Origin: Pontibacillus yanchengensis
GTDB lineage: Bacteria > Bacillota > Bacilli > Bacillales > BH030062
Direction of reading: 5' to 3'
DNA: 64,000 bases
Assembly (NCBI RefSeq): GCF_009856295.1
Contig: NZ_WMEU01000004.1
Coordinates: 124,001 to 188,000 of the forward strand
Below, piece by piece: positions 26,585-34,358 of this stretch; within the stretch, counting starts at the first letter, position 1, and every line of letters begins with the position of its first letter. Both the position numbers and the translations under genes were made by a program. The notes under the pieces are model-generated. The model worked only from the letters and a program-made list of their open reading frames with translations, ran no database searches and was not told the DNA's origin.

Positions 26585-27103
26585 TTATTCATCCCACGGT
26601 TTTAACAAGGTAATATGTTCCGCTAACTCTTTACTTTCTTTCCGTCTCGTCTTTCTTCGTTCAGCACGTTCATTGGCAGATTCATATAGGAATTTTTCTT
26701 CCTCTGTTTGTGGTATGACAGATGGTACTTCCACTGGATTTTTATCATCATCAAGGGCTACGAAGGTTAAAAAAGCCGTTGCGGCAACACGGCGATCCCC
26801 GTTAATCATGTCCTCTGCAATCACTTTGCAGAAAATCTCCATCGATCTTTTTCCAGTAGAGGAAACAAACGATTCCACACAAACGGAATCAGATTGATGA
26901 ATCGGATAGAGAAAATCAATCGAGTCGGTTGAGGCCGTCACACATTCGCGGACTCTTGAGTGTCTACGGGCAGATAACGTAGCGCAGTTATCTAATTTTT
27001 TCATCAATACACCACCGAACAGCGTATTGTAATTGTTCAGGTCACTCACTAATACTTGATCGGTACTAACAATTAAGCTTTCTTTCGCTCGCTTTGCTTC
27101 CAT
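26585..27103 (-). CDS. Acyl-CoA thioesterase, hotdog fold (YkhA-like)
   Basis: A 172-residue hotdog-domain hydrolase of the broad acyl-CoA thioesterase family. NNYNTLFGGVLMKKLDNCATLSA is the family signature (usually N-x-x-G-x-x-F-GG-x-x-L-x-x-x-D), with the Asp in the helix. A basic C-terminal extension (NERAERRKTRRKES) is typical of the Bacillus members. It cleaves fatty acyl-CoA in the cytoplasm. Confidence 0.9.
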   Translation of the reverse strand: MEAKRAKESLIVSTDQVLVSDLNNYNTLFGGVLMKKLDNCATLSARRHSRVRECVTASTDSIDFLYPIHQSDSVCVESFVSSTGKRSMEIFCKVIAEDMINGDRRVAATAFLTFVALDDDKNPVEVPSVIPQTEEEKFLYESANERAERRKTRRKESKELAEHITLLKPWDE

Positions 27104-27294
27104 CTTACCTCGGTCCTTTCTTTATGCATGATTTCTATTGGTTCTAGGTAAGACATGTCTTTTCAAACAACGTTGTTTATTACAATCACAGTATAGCCCC
27201 GCGAGAAGCTCATGGTAAAATGGTTATCTTTCATGGCACTCATAGACGTTATCTATGTAATGGCTTTCACTTATGTATATTGGCTATGAAAAAG

Positions 27295-27505
27295 AAAAGC
27301 GGAAGCGCCCGTTTACCGACGTATGTGCTGCGGTCCACACGACGTGGGTTGGTTCAATGTTGCTGCGTGATGCAGCGATTTTAATCGAAATTTCCCCAAA
27401 ATCCGGAGGAGATAAAGGAAACACGAAAACATGCGTGATTTGATGTTGACTTATCATACGGAGGCGAGGGAAGCACACTAGTCGCTGGGCGCTGGAGCTA
27501 GAAAT
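27295..27505 (-). repeat. MITE-like interspersed repeat, copy A (inverted)
   Basis: About 210 bp bounded by GGAAGCGCCCG on the left and CGCTGGGCGCTGGAGCTAG on the right, in opposite orientation to copies B (38703-38917) and C (58994-59205). It shares internal blocks such as CACGACGTGGGTTGGTTC and ATGTTGCTGCGTGATGCAGC. A 64-codon frame on its minus strand is not a gene. Confidence 0.8.
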
Positions 27506-27531
27506 CTAGGAACCACACCTATCCTGACTAT

Positions 27532-27562
27532 AAAAAAGACAGCTCTGAATCCAGGGCTGTCT
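27532..27562 (-). terminator. Terminator of the LysR gene
   Basis: On the minus strand AGACAGCCCT / AGAGCTGTCT stem (one mismatch/wobble) followed by TTTTTTA. Confidence 0.85.
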
Positions 27563-27571
27563 AATGTATGT

Positions 27572-28468
27572 TTATGCATTTGTTGTGTCATCTGAAAGCT
27601 TATCTTGCGTGAAGCGTAGCCATTCTTTTGTTGCATAGGAAAGATATTGATCCTTTTGCCAAATCATAGCCAGGTGATACGGAATAGAAGGGTTCGTTAC
27701 ATTGATTGTAACCAAATTACGTTGAAGATGGTTGCAAATGCTTTCCGGAAGCAACGCTACACCTAAATCAGAGGCAACCATTTCTTCAATCAAGTACCAC
27801 TGAGAGCTTTCCGAAATGATATACGGATTAAACCCAGCCTGATTGCAAGAAGATAAAATGCGGTCATGCAGTACAAATCCATTATTGAACATAATGAAAG
27901 CTTCTTGACGTAACGCTTCTAATTCTACCTCTTGTCGATGCGCTAAGGGGTGGGAAGGCGGAACGACAAGTTTAATATCTTCCTTGATAAACGGAAAATA
28001 ATGAAAAATATCCTCTTGCGTAGGTAACACAACAATTCCAATATCCAATTGATCCTGTCTCACATCATCCTCCACCCGTTTCGAACCATCCTCCACAAGT
28101 TGAAAGGTGATATTCGGATATTGGTCATGAAAGCTACGCAACAAGTCCATGAATTTGTGAGAATCAATAATCGGGGGCAAGCCTATGCGAATATGCCCTT
28201 TATTAAGTCCCAATAAGTTATCCACTTCCGTTTCTAAATTCTGAAAGGCTTTATCAATCGTTTGCGCCTGCTCTAAAATAATACGCCCCGCATCGGTGAG
28301 AACGAGCTGCTTTTTCGACCGATCAAACAACTCCACACCAAGATCCATTTCCAAATTTTTAATCATCTTACTAATCGTCGGCTGTGTTATAAACAAATGT
28401 TCAGCTGCCTTTGTAAAACTGCTAAAACGGGACACTTCAATGAAGTATTGTAGGTGTCGGATATCCAT
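27572..28468 (-). CDS. LysR family transcriptional regulator
   Basis: A 298-residue regulator with the N-terminal winged helix (MDIRHLQYFIEVSRFSSFTK...QPTISKMIKNLE) and a periplasmic-binding-like effector domain from ~90. Normal length. Start ATG lies after AGGTGAACCT. LysR genes usually control a divergent neighbour, but the divergent gene here is the small SinR-box-preceded gene at 28670, so its target is unclear. Confidence 0.92.
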   Translation of the reverse strand: MDIRHLQYFIEVSRFSSFTKAAEHLFITQPTISKMIKNLEMDLGVELFDRSKKQLVLTDAGRIILEQAQTIDKAFQNLETEVDNLLGLNKGHIRIGLPPIIDSHKFMDLLRSFHDQYPNITFQLVEDGSKRVEDDVRQDQLDIGIVVLPTQEDIFHYFPFIKEDIKLVVPPSHPLAHRQEVELEALRQEAFIMFNNGFVLHDRILSSCNQAGFNPYIISESSQWYLIEEMVASDLGVALLPESICNHLQRNLVTINVTNPSIPYHLAMIWQKDQYLSYATKEWLRFTQDKLSDDTTNA

Positions 28469-28613
28469 AGGTTCACCTGCTTTGTAGATTAAGTACTAAT
28501 TATACTGTTTCATAGAATAATAAGATTTGTCTAGAGACTAGGTTAATAGGCTAGTTTTTAAGAATATATCTTTCTTTTTGATAGAAAAAATTCTATAATA
28601 TATATAATTTAAT

Positions 28614-28651
28614 GTTCTTTAATGAGAACTTTATGGAATCTTATAAAGAAC
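28614..28651. promoter_or_regulatory. SinR-type boxes upstream of the hypothetical gene at 28670
   Basis: GTTCTTT (28614-28620), AGAAC (28625-28629, completing the dyad GTTCT-N6-AGAAC) and AAAGAAC (28645-28651, the reverse complement of GTTCTTT). They match the SinR consensus GTTCTYT. TATAAT at 28594-28599 is a possible -10 just upstream, so binding here would block transcription. Confidence 0.6.
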
Positions 28652-28669
28652 GAAGGTGATGATAAAGCC

Positions 28670-29056
28670 ATGCAAACAGAGTTGAAAGGCAAGCTCACGA
28701 TTGAGGAATGCTATGGGAAACAGGTGAAAACGAAGCCTAGTATCATTCTTGTAACAAAGGTACAGCCAACTATTATACAATTTCGAAGTTCATTGATTTT
28801 GCCAAAAGGGGAAGAAGTAACGTACCGTCTTCAGTTTCAATACAGCCATGAAGTGTTAACGCTAGAAGGAAATATTCTAGATATAACAAGAGTACAGAAC
28901 CACGGATTTCTCTATACGTTTCGGTTAAAGGAGGAGGGTACAGCCCAATTAAATAGGCTTGTAAATATCCTTCATAATCTGGAGAAATACAAGGAAACGA
29001 TTCGAATAAACGCATTTCTGAAAAACTCCAATAAAGAACGGAGTCATATTTTTTGA
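28670..29056 (+). CDS. Hypothetical protein, SinR-box-preceded
   Basis: A 128-residue beta-rich protein I do not firmly recognise. The pattern of alternating strands with a final helix (LEGNILDITRVQ...YTFRLKEEGTAQLNRLVNIL) is loosely reminiscent of PilZ-like barrels, but the c-di-GMP-binding RxxxR motif is absent, so this is weak. The frame opens at 28622, but that ATG lies inside the SinR-type boxes; the ATG at 28670 follows AAGGTGAT and is preferred. It lies directly before the SinR-like gene. Confidence 0.6.
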   Translation: MQTELKGKLTIEECYGKQVKTKPSIILVTKVQPTIIQFRSSLILPKGEEVTYRLQFQYSHEVLTLEGNILDITRVQNHGFLYTFRLKEEGTAQLNRLVNILHNLEKYKETIRINAFLKNSNKERSHIF

Positions 29057-29062
29057 TCTAAT

Positions 29063-29069
29063 GTTCTTT
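29063..29069. promoter_or_regulatory. SinR-type box before the SinR-like gene
   Basis: GTTCTTT within AATGTTCTTTATTGAG, nearly the same context as the box at 28614. It suggests autoregulation of the following repressor gene. Confidence 0.5.
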
Positions 29070-29136
29070 ATTGAGTACGTTCGTTGTAGCGGCTGAAGTC
29101 GAGGGGGAATTTACGAAATATAAAGGAGAAAAGCTT

Positions 29137-29451
29137 ATGAATGGAGAGAAAATAAAAGACTTACGAACAAAGCGAGGACTCTCCTTAACCGAGTTATCGA
29201 GAGAATCAGGTGTATCCAAATCCTATTTGAGTTTTCTGGAACGAGGCATGCAACAGAATCCAAGTATCGAAGTTATTGAAAAAATAGCCCATGCCTTGAA
29301 GGTAGACGTTCATACTGTTCTAACAGATGAACGACAAAGAGGATCTAGTATGAGTGAGCTTGACTATGATGTATTGGAACTGGCAAGAGAACTGAAAGAG
29401 ATTAATGTAGATAAAGAAAAGCTTCGGAAGTTGATTGAGTTGATGAAATAG
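29137..29451 (+). CDS. SinR/SlrR-like helix-turn-helix repressor
   Basis: A 104-residue XRE-type regulator. Residues 1-65 form the HTH (IKDLRTKRGLSLTELSRESG...SKSYLSFLERGMQQNPS), very close in pattern to B. subtilis SinR (SLSELAEKAGVAKSYLSSIER). The C-terminal ~35 residues (DYDVLELARELKEINVDKEKLRKLIELM) are helical and correspond to the SinR/SinI interaction hairpin, but diverge more. The ATG at 29137 has AAAGGAG upstream; the upstream TTG extension is not supported. It sits immediately before the box array and matrix operon, so it is the likely local repressor. Confidence 0.87.
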   Translation: MNGEKIKDLRTKRGLSLTELSRESGVSKSYLSFLERGMQQNPSIEVIEKIAHALKVDVHTVLTDERQRGSSMSELDYDVLELARELKEINVDKEKLRKLIELMK

Positions 29452-29475
29452 GCGTTGTAGATAAGTTTTAGTGTC

Positions 29476-29660
29476 GTTCTTTTTATAGGACATAATGTTC
29501 TTTATAAAAAACAAAAAAGTAAGGAATTAAAAGGAAACGGAAGAAAACAAGAGTTATGACGTTCTCTATTAAGAAAAATGGGCAGATTTGGAATTTTTCT
29601 TTTTAAGGAAAGGCTTATATACTCATAAGTGTAAGTTCGATATAAAGAACAAAACAGAAC
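29476..29660. promoter_or_regulatory. Array of SinR-type boxes upstream of the matrix operon
   Basis: GTTCTTT at 29476-29482 and 29497-29503 (21 bp apart, two helical turns), GTTCTCT at 29561-29567, AAAGAAC at 29644-29650 and AGAAC at 29656-29660. Possible -10 TATACT at 29618-29623. The consensus GTTCTYT is that of SinR, which represses tapA-sipW-tasA in B. subtilis. Confidence 0.7.
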
Positions 29661-29693
29661 GACAAAAGCAAGAGTGAGAAGGGGGAGATTCCT

Positions 29694-30995
29694 CTGGAAA
29701 AGAGATCAAAGCGTATCAAAAGAGAACAAAAAAATAAAGCTAAAGAATCTCTACAAATTGCGAAAACCTTAACATCAGGAATAGCACTTTCATCATTACT
29801 TATTAGCAGCATGTCTTATCTGACATCTACTCCAACGTATAGTCAGTTTAATGATGTGGAGAGAGTAACAGGTCAGGTGGAAGCTTGTAAGGTGTTTCCT
29901 GGAGCTGTTGAGAATGAGCTTGAAGAGTTACAGAGAGAGATTGATCATTTATATAAATTATTGGAAAACCTTTTCGATCTTAAGTTCGGTAACCTTACTG
30001 TTAATAGCAATATTGATGTAACAAATGATGCAAATTCAGAGGAGCTCTATAAAGCAACAGATAGAGTTTCTAATAGAATCCACTCCTATCAAAACAACTT
30101 ACAAGATGTAATAGAAAAGTTACATAAAGTTATAAAGTTAAAGATTCAAATTAGTAATCAGATCAAAGAAGTCAGCAAAACAGTTGATCAAATTCATCAC
30201 ATGACTAAAGGTAACTTTTCAGATTGCTTAGATATAGAAAAACATGTTCTATGGAACGATGTTAGTAAAATCCTTTTGAAATGTGATTTAGATATTAATA
30301 CTAATAGCCAATCAATCAGGATGTCGTCCTTTTCAAGGAATGCCAAATCTTCATCATCTAATGAAAGTTATTCTCTATCAGATAATAAGTTACTAAATCG
30401 TATTAACGATATGATGAATGATCTTAAAGATCAAGAAGAAGAATTAGAATCCTCAATTGGAAAGCTGAAGAACAAAAAAGAAGATCTTGAAAAGAAAGCT
30501 AAAGCTAAGGAAAAAGAAGAAGAGGAAGCTACAAAAATAGAGGAAGAAAATTCTGAACAGGCAAATGAAGAGAATAAGAAAGAAAAACAAGAGACAGTAG
30601 TAGATAAAGAACCATCTACAGATAAAGATGGTAGTAAAACTTCTCAAAGAGAAGAAGTAAAGAAGAAGGATGTTAATAAAAAAGAACAAAATGCTCCTAA
30701 AGAAGAGCAAAAAACACCAAGTACTTCTGATACTGATAAAGAAAAGTCAAATACAGAAAAAAACAAACAAAAAACAAACAAAAAATCAAATGAACCAGAA
30801 AAGGAAGCTACTTCTGATTTTAATAAAGAATCAATAGATAAAAATGAATCTAAGAAAACTGAAGGTAGTTCTGAAAGCAAAGTAATAAGAAAAAAACCTT
30901 CTGATGAAGAGAAATCAAATAAAGAAGAAGTAAGTAACGAAACCGTAGATGAGAGTAAACAAAATGATAGTTCTAAATCATCCAAGGCTGAGTGA
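29694..30995 (+). CDS. TapA/DUF4047-like exported matrix protein with apparent CTG start
   Basis: The first ATG of this frame (29811) lies inside the hydrophobic part of a signal peptide. The frame is open upstream, and CTG at 29694 lies 6 nt after AAGGGGGAG, giving 433 residues beginning MEKRSKRIKREQKNKAK, then the hydrophobic core LTSGIALSSLLISSMSYL. No ATG/GTG/TTG exists in between. The mature start TYSQFNDVERVTGQVEACKV (Cys65) resembles TapA/DUF4047 proteins processed by SipW; further Cys at 178 and 197. Residues ~200-433 are Lys/Glu/Ser-rich, coiled-coil then disordered. Gene order before sipW and tasA matches B. subtilis tapA. It probably anchors or nucleates fibres. Confidence 0.75.
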   Translation: MEKRSKRIKREQKNKAKESLQIAKTLTSGIALSSLLISSMSYLTSTPTYSQFNDVERVTGQVEACKVFPGAVENELEELQREIDHLYKLLENLFDLKFGNLTVNSNIDVTNDANSEELYKATDRVSNRIHSYQNNLQDVIEKLHKVIKLKIQISNQIKEVSKTVDQIHHMTKGNFSDCLDIEKHVLWNDVSKILLKCDLDINTNSQSIRMSSFSRNAKSSSSNESYSLSDNKLLNRINDMMNDLKDQEEELESSIGKLKNKKEDLEKKAKAKEKEEEEATKIEEENSEQANEENKKEKQETVVDKEPSTDKDGSKTSQREEVKKKDVNKKEQNAPKEEQKTPSTSDTDKEKSNTEKNKQKTNKKSNEPEKEATSDFNKESIDKNESKKTEGSSESKVIRKKPSDEEKSNKEEVSNETVDESKQNDSSKSSKAE

Positions 30996-31031
30996 CTAGC
31001 CACAAAAATTATAGAAAGGATGTGAAAAGTA

Positions 31032-31619
31032 ATGTCATGGAAAAAGTCCCTTTCTATGTTAGGGAGTACCTTGAATATTCTTTTATTTATAGCGATGGTA
31101 TGTATGATTTTTGTTGTTATTACTTCAAAAGCATCTGGTGGAGAACCTAATGTTTTTGGATATCAATTAAAAACAGTTTTATCAGGGTCAATGGAACCAA
31201 CTTTTAAAACAGGGTCAATAATTGCTGTGGAACCCATAGAGGGAGATGCGAAAAAGCAACTTAAAGTTGGAGATGTCATTACATTTGTAAAAGAGGATAA
31301 CACATTGGTTACTCACCGTATCCTAGAAGTTAATGGAGGAGAGAATGCAGTTACGTATCATACAAAAGGTGATAATAATGACGCTGCAGATGTGAAGCCT
31401 GTATTGGCAGAAAATGTAGTAGGTAAATATGCCGACTTTACCATTCCATATGCGGGACATGTGATGAAGTATGCAAATTCCAAAGCTGGAAGCATAGCAT
31501 TAATGATTATCCCGGGAGTTTTATTAATTCTATACTCAGTAGTTTCAATTTTTAGATCATTTAAAGATTATGAAAAAAGCATAGTGGAGAAGAACTCCGC
31601 TAACAACGAAAGTTTGTAA
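31032..31619 (+). CDS. sipW: ER-type signal peptidase I
   Basis: A 195-residue membrane peptidase. The catalytic Ser53 lies in LSGSMEPT, and the general base position is His95 (LVTHRI) rather than Lys, the defining feature of ER-type enzymes such as SipW. There is a transmembrane helix near each end (ILLFIAMVCMIFVVI; IALMIIPGVLLILYSVV). In B. subtilis SipW specifically processes TapA and TasA; both homologues flank it here. Start ATG follows AAAGGATGTGAAAAGTA. AT-rich like its neighbours. Confidence 0.93.
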   Translation: MSWKKSLSMLGSTLNILLFIAMVCMIFVVITSKASGGEPNVFGYQLKTVLSGSMEPTFKTGSIIAVEPIEGDAKKQLKVGDVITFVKEDNTLVTHRILEVNGGENAVTYHTKGDNNDAADVKPVLAENVVGKYADFTIPYAGHVMKYANSKAGSIALMIIPGVLLILYSVVSIFRSFKDYEKSIVEKNSANNESL

Positions 31620-31678
31620 CTCCTTATCTACATAAGGGTTCAAAATAAAAAAATATAATTTTATTAGGAGGATGAAGA

Positions 31679-32515
31679 ATGGGAATTAAATCAAAATTGG
31701 CAATGGGTGTTATGACAGGGGCTCTAGGATTATCATTAGTTGGTGGGGGAACTTGGGCAGCATATAACGATACTGCTACTATTAACAATACTTTTGCATC
31801 TGGTGAGTTAGATTTAGTAGTAGGGAAAAGTTCCAATAAGCCCATTAGTTTTGACTTATCTAACCTAAAACCAGGAGATAACATTCAAAGAATTTTTAAG
31901 TTAAATAATGCAGGTTCTTTAGCAATTAAAGAAGTACTTTTAGATGTAACAGCTGATAATTTTGTTGATGGTAGTGAAGATGGTAGAGATAGCTATCTAC
32001 AAGGTTTCCTTGGTCAATTTGAGGTTGATTTTATGCAAGTTGACGGAGAATCTTCACAATGGGAGCCAAGAAATAATGTTGTTATGAATAATGAGAAACT
32101 AACATTACAAGATCTTGTGAATAATGATTTGTCTAAAGTTAAACCAGCATATAAAAATGGAGATAGAATTAATCTAGCACCATTAACTGTAGCACCAGGT
32201 GCTGAGGTGGAAAAAGGTTTACCAGTAGATCCAGCAGATACAGATGAAGTATTTATTCAAATTACATTTAAAGATGATGATACTAGGGTAGCAGGTCCTA
32301 ACTCTGAGTTTGTCCAAAATAAATTCATGAATGATAGTGCTAAATTCTACTTTAACTTAGAAGCAACTCAGTGGGATGGTGTTCATGTAGATACTCCTAA
32401 TGGAAATGGTGAAGTGAATAACGGTGTTCAAGGTTCTGCCGATGGTTCTAATATGCCTTCACCGATAACTAAATCCAAAGATAATGGAAATGGCGATGAA
32501 GTTGTAGATAATTAA
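31679..32515 (+). CDS. TasA/CalY (camelysin) family fibre protein
   Basis: A 278-residue secreted protein. The signal region MGIKSKLAMGVMTGALGLSLVGGGTWA is followed by AYNDTATINNTFASGELDL, the hallmark start of mature TasA/CalY proteins cleaved by SipW. The next segment ISFDLSNLKPGDNIQRIFKLNNAGSLAIKEVLLDV is the conserved jelly-roll core. The tail (~240-278) is Gly/Asn/Asp-rich. TasA forms the major protein fibre of Bacillus biofilm matrix. RBS AGGAGGATGAAGA. A hairpin follows, so it may be the main product of the operon. Confidence 0.92.
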   Translation: MGIKSKLAMGVMTGALGLSLVGGGTWAAYNDTATINNTFASGELDLVVGKSSNKPISFDLSNLKPGDNIQRIFKLNNAGSLAIKEVLLDVTADNFVDGSEDGRDSYLQGFLGQFEVDFMQVDGESSQWEPRNNVVMNNEKLTLQDLVNNDLSKVKPAYKNGDRINLAPLTVAPGAEVEKGLPVDPADTDEVFIQITFKDDDTRVAGPNSEFVQNKFMNDSAKFYFNLEATQWDGVHVDTPNGNGEVNNGVQGSADGSNMPSPITKSKDNGNGDEVVDN

Positions 32516-32524
32516 GAAAAATTT

Positions 32525-32549
32525 GAGGTGGGCTTACCCCACCTCTTTT
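32525..32549 (+). terminator. Intra-operon terminator/attenuator after the TasA-like gene
   Basis: GAGGTGGG-CTTA-CCCCACCTC followed by TTTTAAT. It is only 30 bp before the LPXTG gene, so partial read-through may set lower expression of the anchored protein. Confidence 0.75.
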
Positions 32550-32577
32550 AATATAAAGACATAATGAGGTAAAAATC

Positions 32578-34071
32578 ATGATAAAACTAAATAATCTAAT
32601 TAAGTTTATTTCGGTTTATTGCTTATTTATGCTATTACTTAATGTCATTATCCCTTATGGAGAAACAGGGGCTACTACTAACTCTCCAATAGTTAATATT
32701 TCTACATTACCCCAAGATCATTTATTCCAAATAAGTAACATTAAACCTGGTGATACAATAAATAGAACAGTAAAGGTTAAGAACGATGGTAATACTGATT
32801 TTTACTATAATCTATCATCTGAATACAAAAGCGGTTCGGAATTATTTTATAAGCAATTATTATTAAAGGTTTCACAAGGTGATAATATCCTTTTTAACAA
32901 AAAATTGAGCGAATTTACAGGTTTAGAAGCCAGAAGTCTTTCTGCTTTTGAAAGTGAAGATCTATCGATGAAGGTTGAATTTCCTTACGAGTCTGGAAAT
33001 GAATTTCAGGGATTAACTACGTCAGTAGCCTTCACTTTTGTAGCAGAAGGTAAAGGAACCCCACCGCCACCAACATCATCAGATCCTAACCTAGACATAA
33101 CACTATCCGGCTCGTGTGAACTAGCAACTGCCACCTTCGAAAACAATAGTAAAAAACGCTCCACTATCAAACCTACTTACGAACTACGCTATTCTGAAAC
33201 AGATAACTTCACTACTTCCGAAAAGATAGAGTTAGAGAATCAAAAATCCATAAGCTTGAAAAAAGGTGAAAGTGATTCTATCAATTTCACTCCTACTAAG
33301 ACAGGCTATTACAAAATATCTGCTAAGCATGCAGATGGGAAAGAGCTTAGCAATGAGTTGTATGCGGATATGACAGATTGTGATAACCCGCCACCGGAGC
33401 CTCAAGTGGACGTTGAGTTGTCTAGTTTGTTCTCAGGAACGTGTGAGGAGATGACATTGTCGTACACCAATGAGAGCGACTCTGATGTAAGCATTTCTCC
33501 TTCTTATGAAGTGTATTGGAAAGAGTCGGGGGATGCGAAGCAGGGTGTGAAAATTACACAGTATGATCAAACGGATAGGTTCTCTGTTGATCAAGGTGAC
33601 TCGCATACATTGACGATGAAACCGGAGCTTCCAGGAAACTATGTTGTGAAGACGACATATGAACTAGATGGGGAGACGGTTGAAATGTGGAGTGAGTCTG
33701 TCACTATTCCAACCAATTGTGATAGTGATGTACCTGAGGACCCAGAAGATCCAGGGGACCCAGGTGATGAGACACCTGAAACGCCAGATAACCCTGGAGA
33801 TGAACCAGATGAACCGGGTGACGATGGTGATCCTGAGCAGCCAGGTGAGCCTGGTGATGGAGATGATGGGAAACCAGATGAACCTGGTGAACCAGGAGAT
33901 GGGGACGAAGGGGACACACCTACACCTTCTTCAGAGCCAACACCAGAGGATGGTTCGCTACCTCAAACAGGCGAGGCAGCTCCGACTGCATTTTATATCA
34001 TTGGTAGCTTGCTCATGCTTGGTGGAGCTACGCTATATGGCATTACGTATCGCAGACGAAAAATAGAGTAG
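32578..34071 (+). CDS. LPXTG-anchored surface protein with TasA-like N-terminal region
   Basis: A 497-residue exported protein. Signal peptide ~1-32. Residues ~40-160 contain HLFQISNIKPGDTINRTVKVKN, closely parallel to the SNLKPGDNIQRIFKL core of the TasA-like neighbour, so this is probably a related beta-sandwich. Two ~100-residue repeats follow (~174-270 and ~277-380), each with a Cys pair (GSCELA...TDC; GTCEEM...TNC). Then a Pro/Gly/Asp/Glu spacer, LPQTG at 461-465, a hydrophobic helix and RRRK tail: a complete sortase signal. The adjacent sortase gene is the likely anchoring enzyme. The first ~480 bp are AT-rich; the remainder is clearly richer in GC, suggesting a mosaic gene. Confidence 0.87.
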   Translation: MIKLNNLIKFISVYCLFMLLLNVIIPYGETGATTNSPIVNISTLPQDHLFQISNIKPGDTINRTVKVKNDGNTDFYYNLSSEYKSGSELFYKQLLLKVSQGDNILFNKKLSEFTGLEARSLSAFESEDLSMKVEFPYESGNEFQGLTTSVAFTFVAEGKGTPPPPTSSDPNLDITLSGSCELATATFENNSKKRSTIKPTYELRYSETDNFTTSEKIELENQKSISLKKGESDSINFTPTKTGYYKISAKHADGKELSNELYADMTDCDNPPPEPQVDVELSSLFSGTCEEMTLSYTNESDSDVSISPSYEVYWKESGDAKQGVKITQYDQTDRFSVDQGDSHTLTMKPELPGNYVVKTTYELDGETVEMWSESVTIPTNCDSDVPEDPEDPGDPGDETPETPDNPGDEPDEPGDDGDPEQPGEPGDGDDGKPDEPGEPGDGDEGDTPTPSSEPTPEDGSLPQTGEAAPTAFYIIGSLLMLGGATLYGITYRRRKIE

Positions 34072-34086
34072 CATGTATATTAAATC

Positions 34087-34119
34087 AAAGGAGTATTTAT
34101 GAAAGTAGATACTCCTTTT
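34087..34119 (+). terminator. Terminator of the LPXTG gene
   Basis: AAAGGAGTAT / ATACTCCTTT stem followed by TTCTTTT. Confidence 0.78.
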
Positions 34120-34181
34120 TCTTTTACATAGTTGAAATCATCAAGAAGGGAGAAATATATCTTTTCTAAAGGAGGAAGAGA

Positions 34182-34358
34182 ATGTTTCGTAAAGAGTGTT
34201 CTTACTGTCGGAAGTCATCTTTTGGTAGCGATGATAGAGGGGAGTGGGTTTGTCCTTATTGTTCCAAGGATTTAACGTTACAGTCTGTATTACCTACTCA
34301 CGTAAATCCAGATACAAAGGTTATTGTGGAAAGTTCATTTGGAAGGGAGAAAGAATAG
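34182..34358 (+). CDS. Small zinc-ribbon protein
   Basis: A 58-residue frame starting MFRKECSYCRKSSFG with ATG 8 nt after AAAGGAGG. Two CXXC pairs (Cys6/Cys9 and Cys24/Cys27) define a rubredoxin-like zinc ribbon; the rest has no hydrophobic segment. It lies between the LPXTG gene and the sortase gene and overlaps the proposed sortase start, so it is likely co-transcribed with sortase. Function unknown; a cytoplasmic regulator or chaperone of the anchoring module is possible. Confidence 0.65.
   Translation: MFRKECSYCRKSSFGSDDRGEWVCPYCSKDLTLQSVLPTHVNPDTKVIVESSFGREKE

Noticed and set aside
30453..31003. Minus-strand hydrophobic frames opposite the TapA-like gene
   Set aside because: Apparent Phe/Leu-rich membrane proteins are the reverse complement of the Lys/Glu-rich (AAA/GAA) tail; no RBS.
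33639..33919. Proline/serine-rich and histidine-rich frames antisense to the LPXTG gene
   Set aside because: They are shadows of the Pro/Gly/Asp/Glu repeat spacer on the other strand; low-complexity codons create long open frames by chance.
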